Part shown: positions 48,507-59,503 of the stretch, piece by piece | Position numbering within the stretch: the first letter of the stretch is position 1 | Layout of the letters: every line of letters starts with the position of its first letter | NCBI GenBank assembly: GCA_963920705.1 | Contig: OY987231.1 | Location: forward strand, 17,585,024 to 17,649,023 | DNA length: 64,000 nt | DNA from: Odiellus spinosus | Taxonomy: Eukaryota > Arthropoda > Arachnida > Opiliones > Phalangiidae | Reading direction: 5' to 3' | The notes under the pieces: generated by a model | Told to the model about the DNA's origin: nothing | Seen by the model: only the letters and a program-made list of their open reading frames with translations | Databases searched by the model: none | Made by a program: the position numbers and the translations under genes

Positions 48507-49324
48507 ATCTCAGCCATATTCTTAAAAGCCTAAAAACTGTAATACTCTGCAAGATAGCCTTAATATCTCTATATAAGTCCCTCCCTGCTTAATGACAAAC
48601 TTTATTTCTATTATAATAATTACGACGTCGACAGAAGTAAATCAAGAACTACACTACCAAATTTGTTGGTATTTAATTTGGACTAATATTCTCTGTACTT
48701 CGACATATATGTCGCCGGGGCAAATTCAAATTCTAAGGTTGGATGGACTCTTATTACAACTGCTTAGATTAGTCTCTCTCCAACTATTAACCCCTTCTGG
48801 TGCCATAAAATTTGTCTAAACCTTTTTTTTTTTTTTGCTATGGTTCCAAACTTCTAATTCCCCCAAACTAAAACGAAAACATCCGTGCATAAAAACGCGT
48901 TTTATAATTAGCTGTTTAACAGGGATATTCCGCAAATTTCTTCTCTCGTAAATGTCTTACGATTAAAAAGTACTCCCTATGGTTTTCCCCGCGGCTTTAA
49001 CAACGTAAAACAATTCCGCCGAATAATCTTAATTTCCTAATTCTTAATCAAGGAATAGACAATTTCGAGTCTAGAGCTTAAAAGGCTTATATAACTAGAG
49101 AATCTCTTTAGCTTTAGAAAAACGAGAAGAAAAAAAAGTGGAAAAGAAAGAACCTCGACTGCGATAAACAATGGAAGAGTTTTTAATTAAGAGTAGGAAG
49201 TCTTTTGCCATTCTCCCGTAATCGATGCAATGGGCTAAGACTCCTTCAAAGTTAAAGGGCTAGTAACAAGATACGTTTGGGTGATTAAAAAAAAAACCCA
49301 AAAATAGACGTACATGCATAATAT

Positions 49325-49597
49325 CACGAACTCATAAGAACTTATGGAACGAAGCATTGATCTCTGGTACCATCCTCGCCTACTGTCTAGCCAAAATTCG
49401 TCTGCTATTTCGCTTTTTTACACATCTGGTGGTTCATTTTACTCCCGAGGCTAATTTCCTAAGCCTTGTTGTTTTTCACCAATAGTTTCGAATCTTATTA
49501 TATTAATTTTGATTTAAAACTTTTAGAAAAATCTATATCAAGTATTTTACGACAGGTTTAGAATATTTTTGCTACCATGTATTCTTATGAGTTCTTG
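49325..49597 (+). mobile_element. MITE family E, copy E1 (273 bp)
   Basis: Bounded by CACGAACTCATAAGAA and TTCTTATGAGTTCTTG, with TSD ATAATAT (49318-49324 and 49598-49604). The interior carries CTCTGGTACCATCCT and AAATTCGTCTGC motifs shared with E2 and E3. The arms are more diverged than those of A-C, so the insertion looks older. No coding capacity seen. Confidence 0.8.
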
Positions 49598-50429
49598 ATA
49601 ATATCAGAAGAAAATGGAGGAAGTGGGTTACTGTACCTTTGAGCCATACAAGTCGTCCCTTACCCCAGCGTAACAATAGTCATATCACCCTCCACCCCTA
49701 GAATTTGAATCTAGCCAATCGGGACAAAGCTTAAAAAAATCCTCTCTCGGAATATTTTTAAGGGAAGGCGCCACCATGTAGCGTGTTGTGGAAACAATCT
49801 TTAACCTTTGACCGGCAGGTATAGTTCTGTCGTCTGCTCTTTAGGTCTTATGTTGCTTTGTAATCTTCCCTATCAGGGTTCAAAATCTCTGACAAATTCA
49901 TTTTCAAAGTAGAAATTCATAGTAAGTTTTTATTTAATAATGAAACCGAATAAAATAATAAGATTAATTAATCACTACTTGCCAGCCGATTTACACTTCG
50001 ACAGAGTCGAAGATTGGAAGACGCGAAGCGGCGTAGCCCCTTATATGTTACGTCATTCGCGTGTTAATGCGCGATAAAATCCCAGTCTGTCTCTATCCCC
50101 AGGGGTAGCAAATGGCGCGAAAAAAACGAAACGGACGCCTCGCGATTAAGACCAAGCAATCCACTTCCTCTATTTTCTTCTGACAATATGAAATTTTAAA
50201 TGGGTTTAAAAGGAAGGAAAATATATAACAACTTCTGTTAAATTATAGGAACAAAAGGCTTTGAACTGAAAGTTAATGAAAATAAAATATTCCCGAGTTT
50301 GCATCAAAATATCCTTTACAATAATATAAAACAAGATGGTCAAGACCATATAATAGCTACACTTCTTAAGGTTGTAAAAGCCTAAACTCAATGGGGCCCC
50401 AAGTGTTCACAAGTTCCCTAGCGAAAAAT

Positions 50430-50462
50430 GGTTTCGATCACTTGAAAGTCGATCAATTAGGA
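50430..50462. repeat. F-type TGATCGAC fragment
   Basis: GGTTTCGATCACTTGAAAG followed by TCGATCAATTAGG resembles one or two units of the F arrays. No partner array nearby. Confidence 0.4.
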
Positions 50463-51073
50463 ATAACCCAAAGACGGTTATTTATAGTAACACATTGAAA
50501 ATAAGGAAAAATTATAAAATAGATGAAGAATGCTCATCCTGCGTTAAGGCTATATGTATTTAAACTTTAATTTTAAATATTTGGTAATTGTATTTACATT
50601 CCAAATAGATTATACGACTTAAATTATTAAGCAACCGGTTGAAAAGCTCCAGGAGCGTGTCACCATTACACGGGGGGAGGGGGAATTAATGGCTTTAATT
50701 ATAGTTAGCTATTTAGCAACCTTTTGGTTTGACAGACTTTACAAAGTGGCTTATTTTAAATGAAAATTACTCCGAAATTACAAAGTTCGGAAGTCTAATA
50801 CAAATTTAATTGTTTCGCGTTTCAAATAATTACTTATTTTATACATTTAACACTGTGGGAAATTAATGAACTACGTTAGTGAATAATTATTACTTTAATA
50901 CTAATATTTATAAATTAATTACGGGTATAAATAAAAAAAAAAAAAACTTAACCAGTAAATATTTTTCATTTTTTAAAATGGACTGAAATGTTTTTATCCT
51001 GGGTAAAACCTAGGATAAATTAACATGGGGATTTTTCCCACAGAAGCAAAGCCACAGAAACGATAGGTATTAT

Positions 51074-51388
51074 CAAGAATTCATTCAGGTTCCATAAGAA
51101 TATGGGAGGGCCGCGATTCAATAACCATCCTCCCAAACTTTGTAGCAAAGTTCGTCCGCTTCGAATCGATTTTTCAAGTAAATCGCTCCTGACATCTATT
51201 ATTAACCCGCGCCACTAACGACCTTGACATAATATTTTGGGTAATAAAAATGGAGCCGACCGAAAAAAGATCTAAGCGTACAAATGTTGAGAAAATTGCA
51301 GACGAACTTTTGTTACAAAGTTTGGGAGGATGGTACCAGAGGCTAAAGCTATGCTCCCATATTCTTATGGAACCTGAATGGATTCCTG
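51074..51388 (-). mobile_element. MITE family E, copy E2 (315 bp)
   Basis: Long fold-back. The arms contain a perfect 26-bp inverted match (51083-51108 against 51354-51379) and, further in, CCATCCTCCCAAACTTTGT with its inverse. The outer ends are CAAGAATTC and GGATTCCTG. TSD GTATTAT (51067-51073 and 51389-51395). The CTCTGGTACCATCCT block links it to E1. Confidence 0.85.
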
Positions 51389-52585
51389 GTATTATGCATC
51401 TATAGGGAAAAATCGGCAACAGACGGAAATGAAAAACGAGCACGCGCGTAAAAAGATTCACTGTGAGAGATGTCACGCCAGAATGGAGATCATATTTATA
51501 ACTGTATCGCAGAAAATGTTAAATAACCACATGTGCAATTTATCCAAAGTAAAACTAACATAAGAGTCAGCGAGACTGTATCAAAATCTAGTTATGAATA
51601 AAAACTGAAAAAAACCACGTTATTAGCCCTTTCAATCTAAGAAAGCGCGAGCCATTTCGAATTGGCAGCGCGTAGAATGCTAGATGACTCCAATATCCCT
51701 AAGTAAACAAAGAATAAATATAACTAGTAGCCCATCTTTTTACGCGCTGTCAATTCAATGTGAAATTGACCGCATACTAGTATAACTTAGCCCCAGGAGG
51801 ATTCTAAATTATAATCTTTAAGGTAAACTGAAAAAATTCTAAAGGGAGTGTAAGGAACTAGTCCGTAGTATTAAGCTCCAATGAAATTTGATTCTGAGAA
51901 ACCAGAGAGAGAGAGAGAATTTTGAAAATTTAATTAAACTGGGGAGAGATTAAAACTGGCCATGATTTATGACGAATATTACAACTACCGGGAAACCATA
52001 ATTAAACATACACAGAAGCTTAAGCTAAGCTGTACGCATAAATGTAAGTTCTATTCTTTTTGTAGCGTTTTTTTTTATTATTATTGCAGGAATTTTAGAA
52101 ATTTTACCAAAACTTGTCAAAAGGAAAAATTTAATTTTGTTCATATATTAATATACTAATATTATATATAATATTATAATAATTTAATATATTCATATTA
52201 TATGAAATGTATTTTTAAATTTTTTATACCGAAGTTGACATGAAACTGTAACTAAAAGGGTTTCTTTTGAAGATCGATGGCTTCAGTTTTTCACAAATTA
52301 AATTCAACTCTTTTATTATTTTAATATTTGCCATGGTAACAAATATTAATAAATTAATTTACGTGACTGCTAATAGACTGAATATATATATATTGTATAT
52401 CTAAAATTGAAAACATTTGGAAATACCAAACACTAATTCCTTGAATGATCATTATTCTCCTAAAAAACAGTAAGTAAGCGGGAACTTGACCACATTTTAA
52501 AACAATAGCAATTACGAAAAAACAAAAACCTACGCAATCCTACTTAGATTAGAAATAAGTGCGTGTAGAGACTAGAGAGGCTTAG

Positions 52586-52624
52586 TATAAAAGGGGTGAA
52601 CCGATTAGTTGCTTTCGACAATCA
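52586..52624 (+). promoter_or_regulatory. Possible TATA-type core promoter
   Basis: TATAAAAGGGG at 52586 is followed 38 bp later by AATCAGGA, a weak initiator match. Downstream is CpG-rich and purine-rich, like insect 5' leaders. The spacing is slightly long and no coding exon follows that I can identify, so this is tentative. Confidence 0.2.
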
Positions 52625-52740
52625 GGAGGACAAAGCATCGCCGAAACAACGGCGCCACGCGATATCGCCACAAAGAAGAGAGAGAGGTTAAGAGAAGGCA
52701 AGAAAGAAAGAAAGAAATCACCCTGAAAGAGGACAAAAAT

Positions 52741-53040
52741 CCAATCGTTGTCATGTTCACGAAAAACAACGCTTCGTTTCGAAGCTAAAAGGAAGCGGTA
52801 CCTAAGCCTCGGCCGCCAGCTTCTTCGCTTAAAACTATTTTTTAGGAAGACACGAACGAGTTACGCTCTTCGCGGGAGGGCTACCAAGTCTATTATTGTC
52901 AGGTTCACGGAAAACAAATCCAGAATTCAAACCTAGTACGAAGCGGAGCCTCAGGATGACACAAACGTGGTAAATTTTCCGCGGAGGGACAATCGAGTCT
53001 ACGGTTGTCAGCTTCACGGAAAACAGCTAAGAACGTTAAA
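52741..53040. repeat. Degenerate tandem array in a CpG-rich block
   Basis: TTGTCAGGTTCACGGAAAAC-like cores begin near 52748, 52896 and 53005, spaced 148 and 109 bp. Each is preceded by GAGGG-TACCAAGTCTA or a similar stretch, and GAAGACACGAACG/GATGACACAAACG sits between them. The units are too diverged for exact borders. Open frames crossing the array do not repeat a protein motif that I recognise. Confidence 0.55.
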
Positions 53041-53873
53041 GAAAACGTTGGATAAGCCTCGTCCTCTTCAACGCGGAGACGAGGGTTCGAAGAGGCTAAT
53101 ACGTGGAGTTGGCGGCGCCTAATTAGTAAAAGGTGAAACAGGAGGATCGGGTCTAAACAAGGAATCGCTTTTAGGAGTATGTTCGTGCCAGAAGAAAATC
53201 TCCAACTCGGAAAAGAAAAGGCCAAGAAGGTTTTGGAGAATAAGGGCGGTATACGCGGCTACTTGGCCTATTACGCTTCTCTTGATGAGTTTACACAAGG
53301 ACCGTGTAAAGTTTAGATGTCCCGAGATCTTCCACTCTACTTTTTAGAGGGTCTCGAAGCCTCGAGCAAACATAGAAGGTCTTTGCAAAAAGACGAGTTT
53401 TCTTTTTCGATATAAAAAGAACGGGAATATAGGGCCAACGATGGAGAAAAAAAAAACGTATAAAACGGTGGTTTGGGTTAAAAAAAAGAGAAGAAAACCC
53501 TAAAAACTTTTACGGTGGTAGTTTTCTACACTATTTTTTTTATCTCTTTTTTGGTACACATTCGAGGAGAAAAGTTCTCGCGTGTATTTTGATACCAACG
53601 AAAGTACTAGATAGTTGGTAATATATTGGCTTTTAATAACAACTTAAGATAGCATAAAATTGCGCTTGAATCTTTAATCACGTGAAAATAATGTAGTTTA
53701 ACATACCACACATACTCATATCTGATCCCTATAAAGATGTGAAAAAATTCATAATCTGGGATATGAAGTTCGCGCCAAATTTACGGAGATTTTCTCGTTT
53801 GTGAAGGAGGCTTTAGAAAATAGGCTAGGAAGTTTTAATAACAGTAGTAAAAGAAAATTTCTCTGTACTATAC

Positions 53874-53891
53874 ACGTCTTACGTAAGACGT
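53874..53891. repeat. Perfect 18-bp palindrome
   Basis: ACGTCTTACGTAAGACGT equals its own reverse complement. It contains TTACGTAA, the recognition core of PAR-type bZIP factors. No nearby gene supports a regulatory role. Confidence 0.5.
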
Positions 53892-54712
53892 TCCCTAAAA
53901 ACTCATAGCGGTGACACAAAAAGGAAAATCCCCAGCTATAATAAAGCGCAAAATAGAAAAAGGGAAAGACTCATTTTTTTAAAGCGAGGGGTGATAGGTG
54001 CCTAAGTAATACGCGACTGGAAAAAAAAAAAGAGAGCTTGGAAGAGGAGATAGCCTAAAAGACGTCCCGTCTTGAGATAGTACATTGCACCGTGAACTGT
54101 AAGATGGGCCAAGAATTTTTTTCTCTCCGTTCTTTCCTTCTTTTAAAGGACGCTCTGACAGAGAACTGCCAAACATACGCGGAATAACTCGGAGCCTGAA
54201 GATTTTTATTTTTCTCTCTCGGGTCTCACTCTCGCTCTTTTTAGAACTGTACGCGTCGAACGTAGTTTGTCGCGAGACTCTTATATTAACTAGGGAAGTT
54301 GTCGTCGTTCGTTGTCAGTAACTTAAGCCTTCGCTTGACAGCGTATATTGGATTTAATAAAATTCCCCAATGCCTTGTAGGATTTAAATCTCTAGATTTC
54401 CCAAGGAGAGTGGTGACATTACTCTACGCGAGATGATTACGTAAGTTACGCGCTGAATTCAAGAAGAAAATAAGTACTGCCTTTTATAGGCGAGAAATCA
54501 CCTTGAATTTTGAACCAATTACAAATATAACAAATTAATTTGATTCTAATTGGTGCGTAGCTTCAATCGAAATGCTAAAGAATGAATGATCTTGATAGAA
54601 ATTAACCCAAAAAGATGGGGAACATTTGAATTATTTATATAAATATTTATTTATTTATTTATTGAGAAATATTTTTTTTGGCATTTAAAGAGGGGATTTA
54701 TTTTGAGTTTGG

Positions 54713-55004
54713 CAAGAAGGATCAGACAAGGAGAGGAAAAGTGGGGACGGCGCTGTTCCTACTGCGTCGGCTTAAACTCCCACTCTGGGAGAACGGGGGT
54801 AGAGACGTTTCATGGTAAACTTTTGTCACGTGGGTAAAGCGGATCCTTTATCAGCTTCGTAGTAGTCGACGACGCTAGTAACCACGTGACAACAGTTTAC
54901 CTCGAGAATTTCCTATCCCCTTTCCACCCAAGTGGGAGGTTGGCTCTTCTCTCTCTCTAACTCAACGCAGCCCCACTTTTCCTCTCCTTATCTGATCCTC
55001 CTTG
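54713..55004 (-). mobile_element. MITE family B, copy B3 (292 bp)
   Basis: Reverse-oriented family B copy with perfect TSD AGTTTGG (54706-54712 and 55005-55011). Between the two CACGTG motifs, the usual GCTAGCTAGCG palindrome is replaced by an unrelated stretch around TCGTAGTAGTCGACGACG. Confidence 0.95.
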
Positions 55005-55011
55005 AGTTTGG

Positions 55012-58000
55012 CCATAGGATCTATATCTATAAAGCTAGATATTAGTATAATAATCTGGATCTAAAACGATGTTGTTCAACAATTCCTCTTAGAATATGGT
55101 GCGATTACTCTTTTGGAGTCTTTCCATCTTGTTCGCTCCTCGTTTTTTCCCTCTCCCCATCTTATTTCTCGATTTTAGTTTGACACGGCGATTCAAAAGG
55201 GATCTGCCTACACCGGGCCTTAAGGCCGAAGGGTACTTTGCATTATTAAACTAGAGTCCGTCTTTTTTATGTCAAAACTATTCCAAGAAAATGAGGCCGA
55301 CGAGAAAGATTTTTTTGTTCCTAATAAGAAGATTTGTGTACTAGAATTTCGAAACGGAATGCTCCTATTAATTTAGAAGATATTTTCCTTCGGTATATTC
55401 GTATCAGAGATTTTTCTCCCCATCACCCGCGCCTAAGAAATTACGATCTCGCTACGCTATGTAACTTCACCGTGGGTTTGGAATGTTTAAAGATACTAAC
55501 AATATTGAATTTTTCTCATTTCTTTTACGGATAAGAAGGGTGCCCAATTTGGAAATAATATTAATATTGATTTATTTGAGACTCTCTGGCTTGTTTCACG
55601 ACGTACGTACCCTGAATTCTACAGAGATAAAGCCAAAGTTGGAAAATTTCGTACCCATATCCTCCCTATTCCCGGAAAAAAAATTACTATTGGATTTATT
55701 TGCAAAGAGATAGGCCGATTTATAAAATTTTATTATTCCACAACCAATTCAATAGTAATATTTTTTGAAGGTAAGCCATCAGAACTGATCATTCGGAGTT
55801 GTTCTTGAACCCCGATAACACCAAATTCCCAGACAGAAGGCGCCAAGTTCGCGGGGAAAGAAGTTCCCGCTACAAATACGCGTTTCATTCAGGAATTTGG
55901 CTCCGCCTATCCTGGAATCTAGGGTTATTGCAGTCCAGAAAAAATTCTGAATTGGTGACTTCATTAGGCCTTTTGGTTTAGTAGTTTATATTATGTTCTA
56001 ATAAAGATATATATGTCCATTTAGGCGTTGTAAAGAAAAGTTATATCCTATTTAAAGTCAAAACAACGCGGTCAAACCTATTTAAAGAGTAAGGGGCTCC
56101 GACACTAAAGAGTATTTGAAACTATCTTTCCCAGAAATTTAAAAAGTAAATTTAAACTTCGAAAAATACTCCAAAATAAAACAAAAGAGATCCAAGTCAA
56201 TGTATACATGTATATTATAAGTTTATTCGAGTATCATAACCGCTACTTTAGACCATGACCATTCACCGAGAGACCAGAACGACTGGGACCAAGTAGCTCG
56301 CGGCTAAGTCGTTTTGTCTTACTGTCAAGCCTTTAGAGTCTTTGTTTTAAAAAAAAGTAATCGACTTAACGCTGTCATTTCCAACATAAACCCGAGGCCA
56401 GCCGGACAAAAAAAAATAAGAGATCGAGGGAGAATGATCTAGAAGGTCTTTTCTAAGAAATGGCCTCGAGTTGGACTATGGGAAAAAACTCGAAAAAAAA
56501 GATGATCCCGTAGATTTGAGTCGATAGAAGTTGCTGCGCGCGGAAGTTCTCAGAGAAATAAAACTTCATCAAAAAAAGAAACAAGAATAAAAATTCTTGA
56601 GGAAAGAGAGGGAGAGAGAGGGAAATTGTAGAGAGAGAGAGGAGAAAGTTAGTGTAAAGTTTTCCAAATGGGCCTAAAGGGGTTTTGCTAAATATATTAC
56701 GTTTCTTGGTCCCCCACCTCCCTCGATATAGAAACCTAGCAACCGTATAAGCTTATACTTGGCTCTTTATCTCCTATGGGAGAATATGGATAAAGTCAAA
56801 AATAAGGCGGATTTTCGTTTGCACACCCTAACTCACGAGTTATTTGCTTTTATTTCTTACACCCCGAGTGTTGCTATTTGAAATTATGTACTCATATACG
56901 CGTAAATGCGTGATCTAACCGATGTTTGTCTAGATACAATTTAAGTCAAATATTTGTTTTAACAAATCGTGAGTAGAGTTCCGCGGCATATTCATAAGGT
57001 TATCCGTATTTAATATTTAAAATATTCGTAATAGATGTGAAAATAAGATGAAGGGGCATTTATTATTCAACTATTTTTAGAGTATAGTAGGTTTAAAATA
57101 TGTAAATTAAGTGGATTGAGACACGGCAAACTCCATCCAAAGTCACTCGACCATTTGAACCAATTCAACCACGAACCATGACCTCAACATATTGATAGTC
57201 AAGGTTGGTTGAATTCAAAGGGTAGAGAATACTATGCTCTTGTTCTAGAGGAGTCCATGTCGACATTTAATACGTCATACTTAATCATATTATCGAGATT
57301 GACTTGTGATAATAAATATAGTTTCATATATTAAACCTTAACAAAAATATTGTTCCAAGACACAAACTTCAAAGGTTATGGAATGAGTATCTAAAGCAAC
57401 ACTAATGATTTTCATTCATTTATCAGAAAGCCTATAGATATATATACAACAAATCCTATTTCCAATAAGCCCCGAAATGAGAAATGATTTTAAATCCTTC
57501 GACTCTATAGATCCCTCCTTACGTAGACTTTAGTTCAAAGATAATTTACAATCTAAGATAAGGTAAAGCGGATTAATACGTAACTTAAAACCGCGTAAAG
57601 ATAAAAATAGTCGTTGTGAACTATAAGCCTCTTTGGCAGTAAGGTACATTTAACTTCCAACCGACAATAGTTCTCTCATACATCGACCATCCCTTTTAGA
57701 CTCGGAGAGTCTTAATGGTTAGGGACTTTTCTTTCTCTTTTAAGGTCGTATCGAAGTCGATGTCGTCGAAAGCCAACCCGAAAAAAAACTAAATGGGAGT
57801 CGAATGTATAGGATAGAATTGTTGGGACTAGGAAATATATATATATAGATATTTATTCTTTTTTTCTTTTTCTTTTTTCTCCATTGGATAAAATAAAAAT
57901 CCCGCGTCTCCAGCAGAAACAACATTCCCAGATCTAAAACTAAAGAACGAAGTCGAGAGAGAGAGAGAAAGAGAGAGAGAGATTGAGAGAGAGAGAGGAA

Positions 58001-59208
58001 GGAGACGAGCTACGAGCTTATAGAATCCACATATACAGTCTCCAACTCTTTCTAAATCGTCGTACCGTCGATGACTTTTTGGAAAAAAATATATATATAT
58101 AATAAAAAAATATAAACAAGATGTAACTTGAAGAATGTCTTTGCTGTATCGCTGATATGTTGCCCTTTTTGAACTTGGACAAAAGACCTAACTATTTCCA
58201 AAGAATGCGAGAAATCTTGGTCGTACAAAAAAATAAGATCCCGAATCCCAATGAATTCGGATTTCTAATTATCAAATTGCTTTCTGACGTCGGTTTTGAC
58301 CTGGGTTTGTTTGCTGGATTTTGCTTCATTACTATCTATTACCTAATTACTATCTATTACCGTATTAAGCGCTAATTTACCTGATTCACAAAATTATTTA
58401 AATTTGAATTTTTTTATTTTAAATACATAATTCCTCTTTCAAACGCTTCAAATTTCTTATTTATGACTAAACAAAACATACACTCGTAAAAAAGCAATGT
58501 TTTTCATAATAGGTTTGACCTTTTGACTTTGCATTGACCGAGAAAAGTGACTCAAATATGAAAAATGGCATTAACATGTCCTTAACGGCGTCAAAGCCAT
58601 GTAGACGTTATAAAACGTTAAGCTTTGACTCTTATCTTTTTGCAGTTTACTTTTAAATTATATATCAAAATGTATTCAAATTAGGCTTAACTTTACGAGC
58701 TAGAAAATCAATTTTATAGGATCCTGATGAGCAAGTTAGTGTGAGTAAATTATTGGCCAAGCTTTGCCTTTGAACCCATTCTGTCAAGCCTTGCAAAAAC
58801 ATATATGGATAAAAATTTGAATATCTAACGAAGATAAAGCTAAAGAATGAATAAACAAAGATGATTTAAATGAGTCTGTAAACAATAGATCCAAAATAAA
58901 CCACTTTCTTCATGAATGCTGAAAGCCTTTATAATGTAGAGGTATCAATAGGAGAAATACTAGAGTGTCGATTAGATACAGCTGCTGCCATGATGGAGTA
59001 ACGATACTAGTCTGAGAAGAGCAACATGTTTCGATTTATTGAAAGTATAGCAACAGGGTAAGTCGAAATCGAATTATAGATCGATCTACGAACCCTGAGA
59101 TGGACAGTTGGTGCCGATGGTCACCAACCGCATCTCCAGTTACATGAATTCATTTTATTAGAAATTAAAACATGTTTTACTTAGTCAGTATGCCACCTGA
59201 TACGAAAA
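55012..59208. other. Non-coding stretch between B3 and B4
   Basis: GA tracts at 56602-56643 and 57953-57998. The frames at 55334-55713 are short and unrecognised. 57120-57230 repeats TTGAACC/TTGAATTC-like motifs loosely. Confidence 0.5.
57953..57998 (+). repeat. (GA)n microsatellite
   Basis: Interrupted GA run. GAGAG motifs bind GAGA-type factors in insects, but nothing local shows such a role. Confidence 0.9.
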
Positions 59209-59215
59209 GTCAAAC

Positions 59216-59496
59216 CAAGAAGGATCAGATAAGGAGAGGAAATGTGGGGACGGCGCGGTTCCTACTGCGTCGGCCTAAACTCCCACTCTGGGAGAACGGG
59301 GGTAGAGACGTTTCGTGGTAAAATGTTGTCACGTGGGTAAAACGAATCCTTTATGAGACGCGCTAGCTAGCGACCACGTGACAACAGTTTACCTCGAGAA
59401 TTTCCTATCCCCCCTTTCCACCCGAGTGGGAGGTTGGCTCTTCTCTCTCTAACTCAACGCAGCCCCACATTTCCTCTCCTTATCTGATCCTTCTTG
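59216..59496 (-). mobile_element. MITE family B, copy B4 (281 bp)
   Basis: Reverse-oriented family B copy with perfect TSD GTCAAAC (59209-59215 and 59497-59503). Both internal CACGTG motifs are intact. Confidence 0.95.
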
Positions 59497-59503
59497 GTCA
59501 AAC

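Larger units (their letters stand above)
48514..51066. other. Non-coding stretch around E1, between A10 and E2
   Basis: Outside E1 and the F fragment it is AT-rich unique DNA with a T run at 48823-48836 and a G-rich CGGGGGGAGGGGG string near 50680. Confidence 0.5.
51396..54705. other. Stretch between E2 and B3
   Basis: AT-rich up to about 52.5 kb, then CpG-rich with the possible TATA box, the tandem array and the palindrome at 53874. If a gene start exists in the window this is one of the likelier places, but no coding exon can be shown. Confidence 0.45.
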
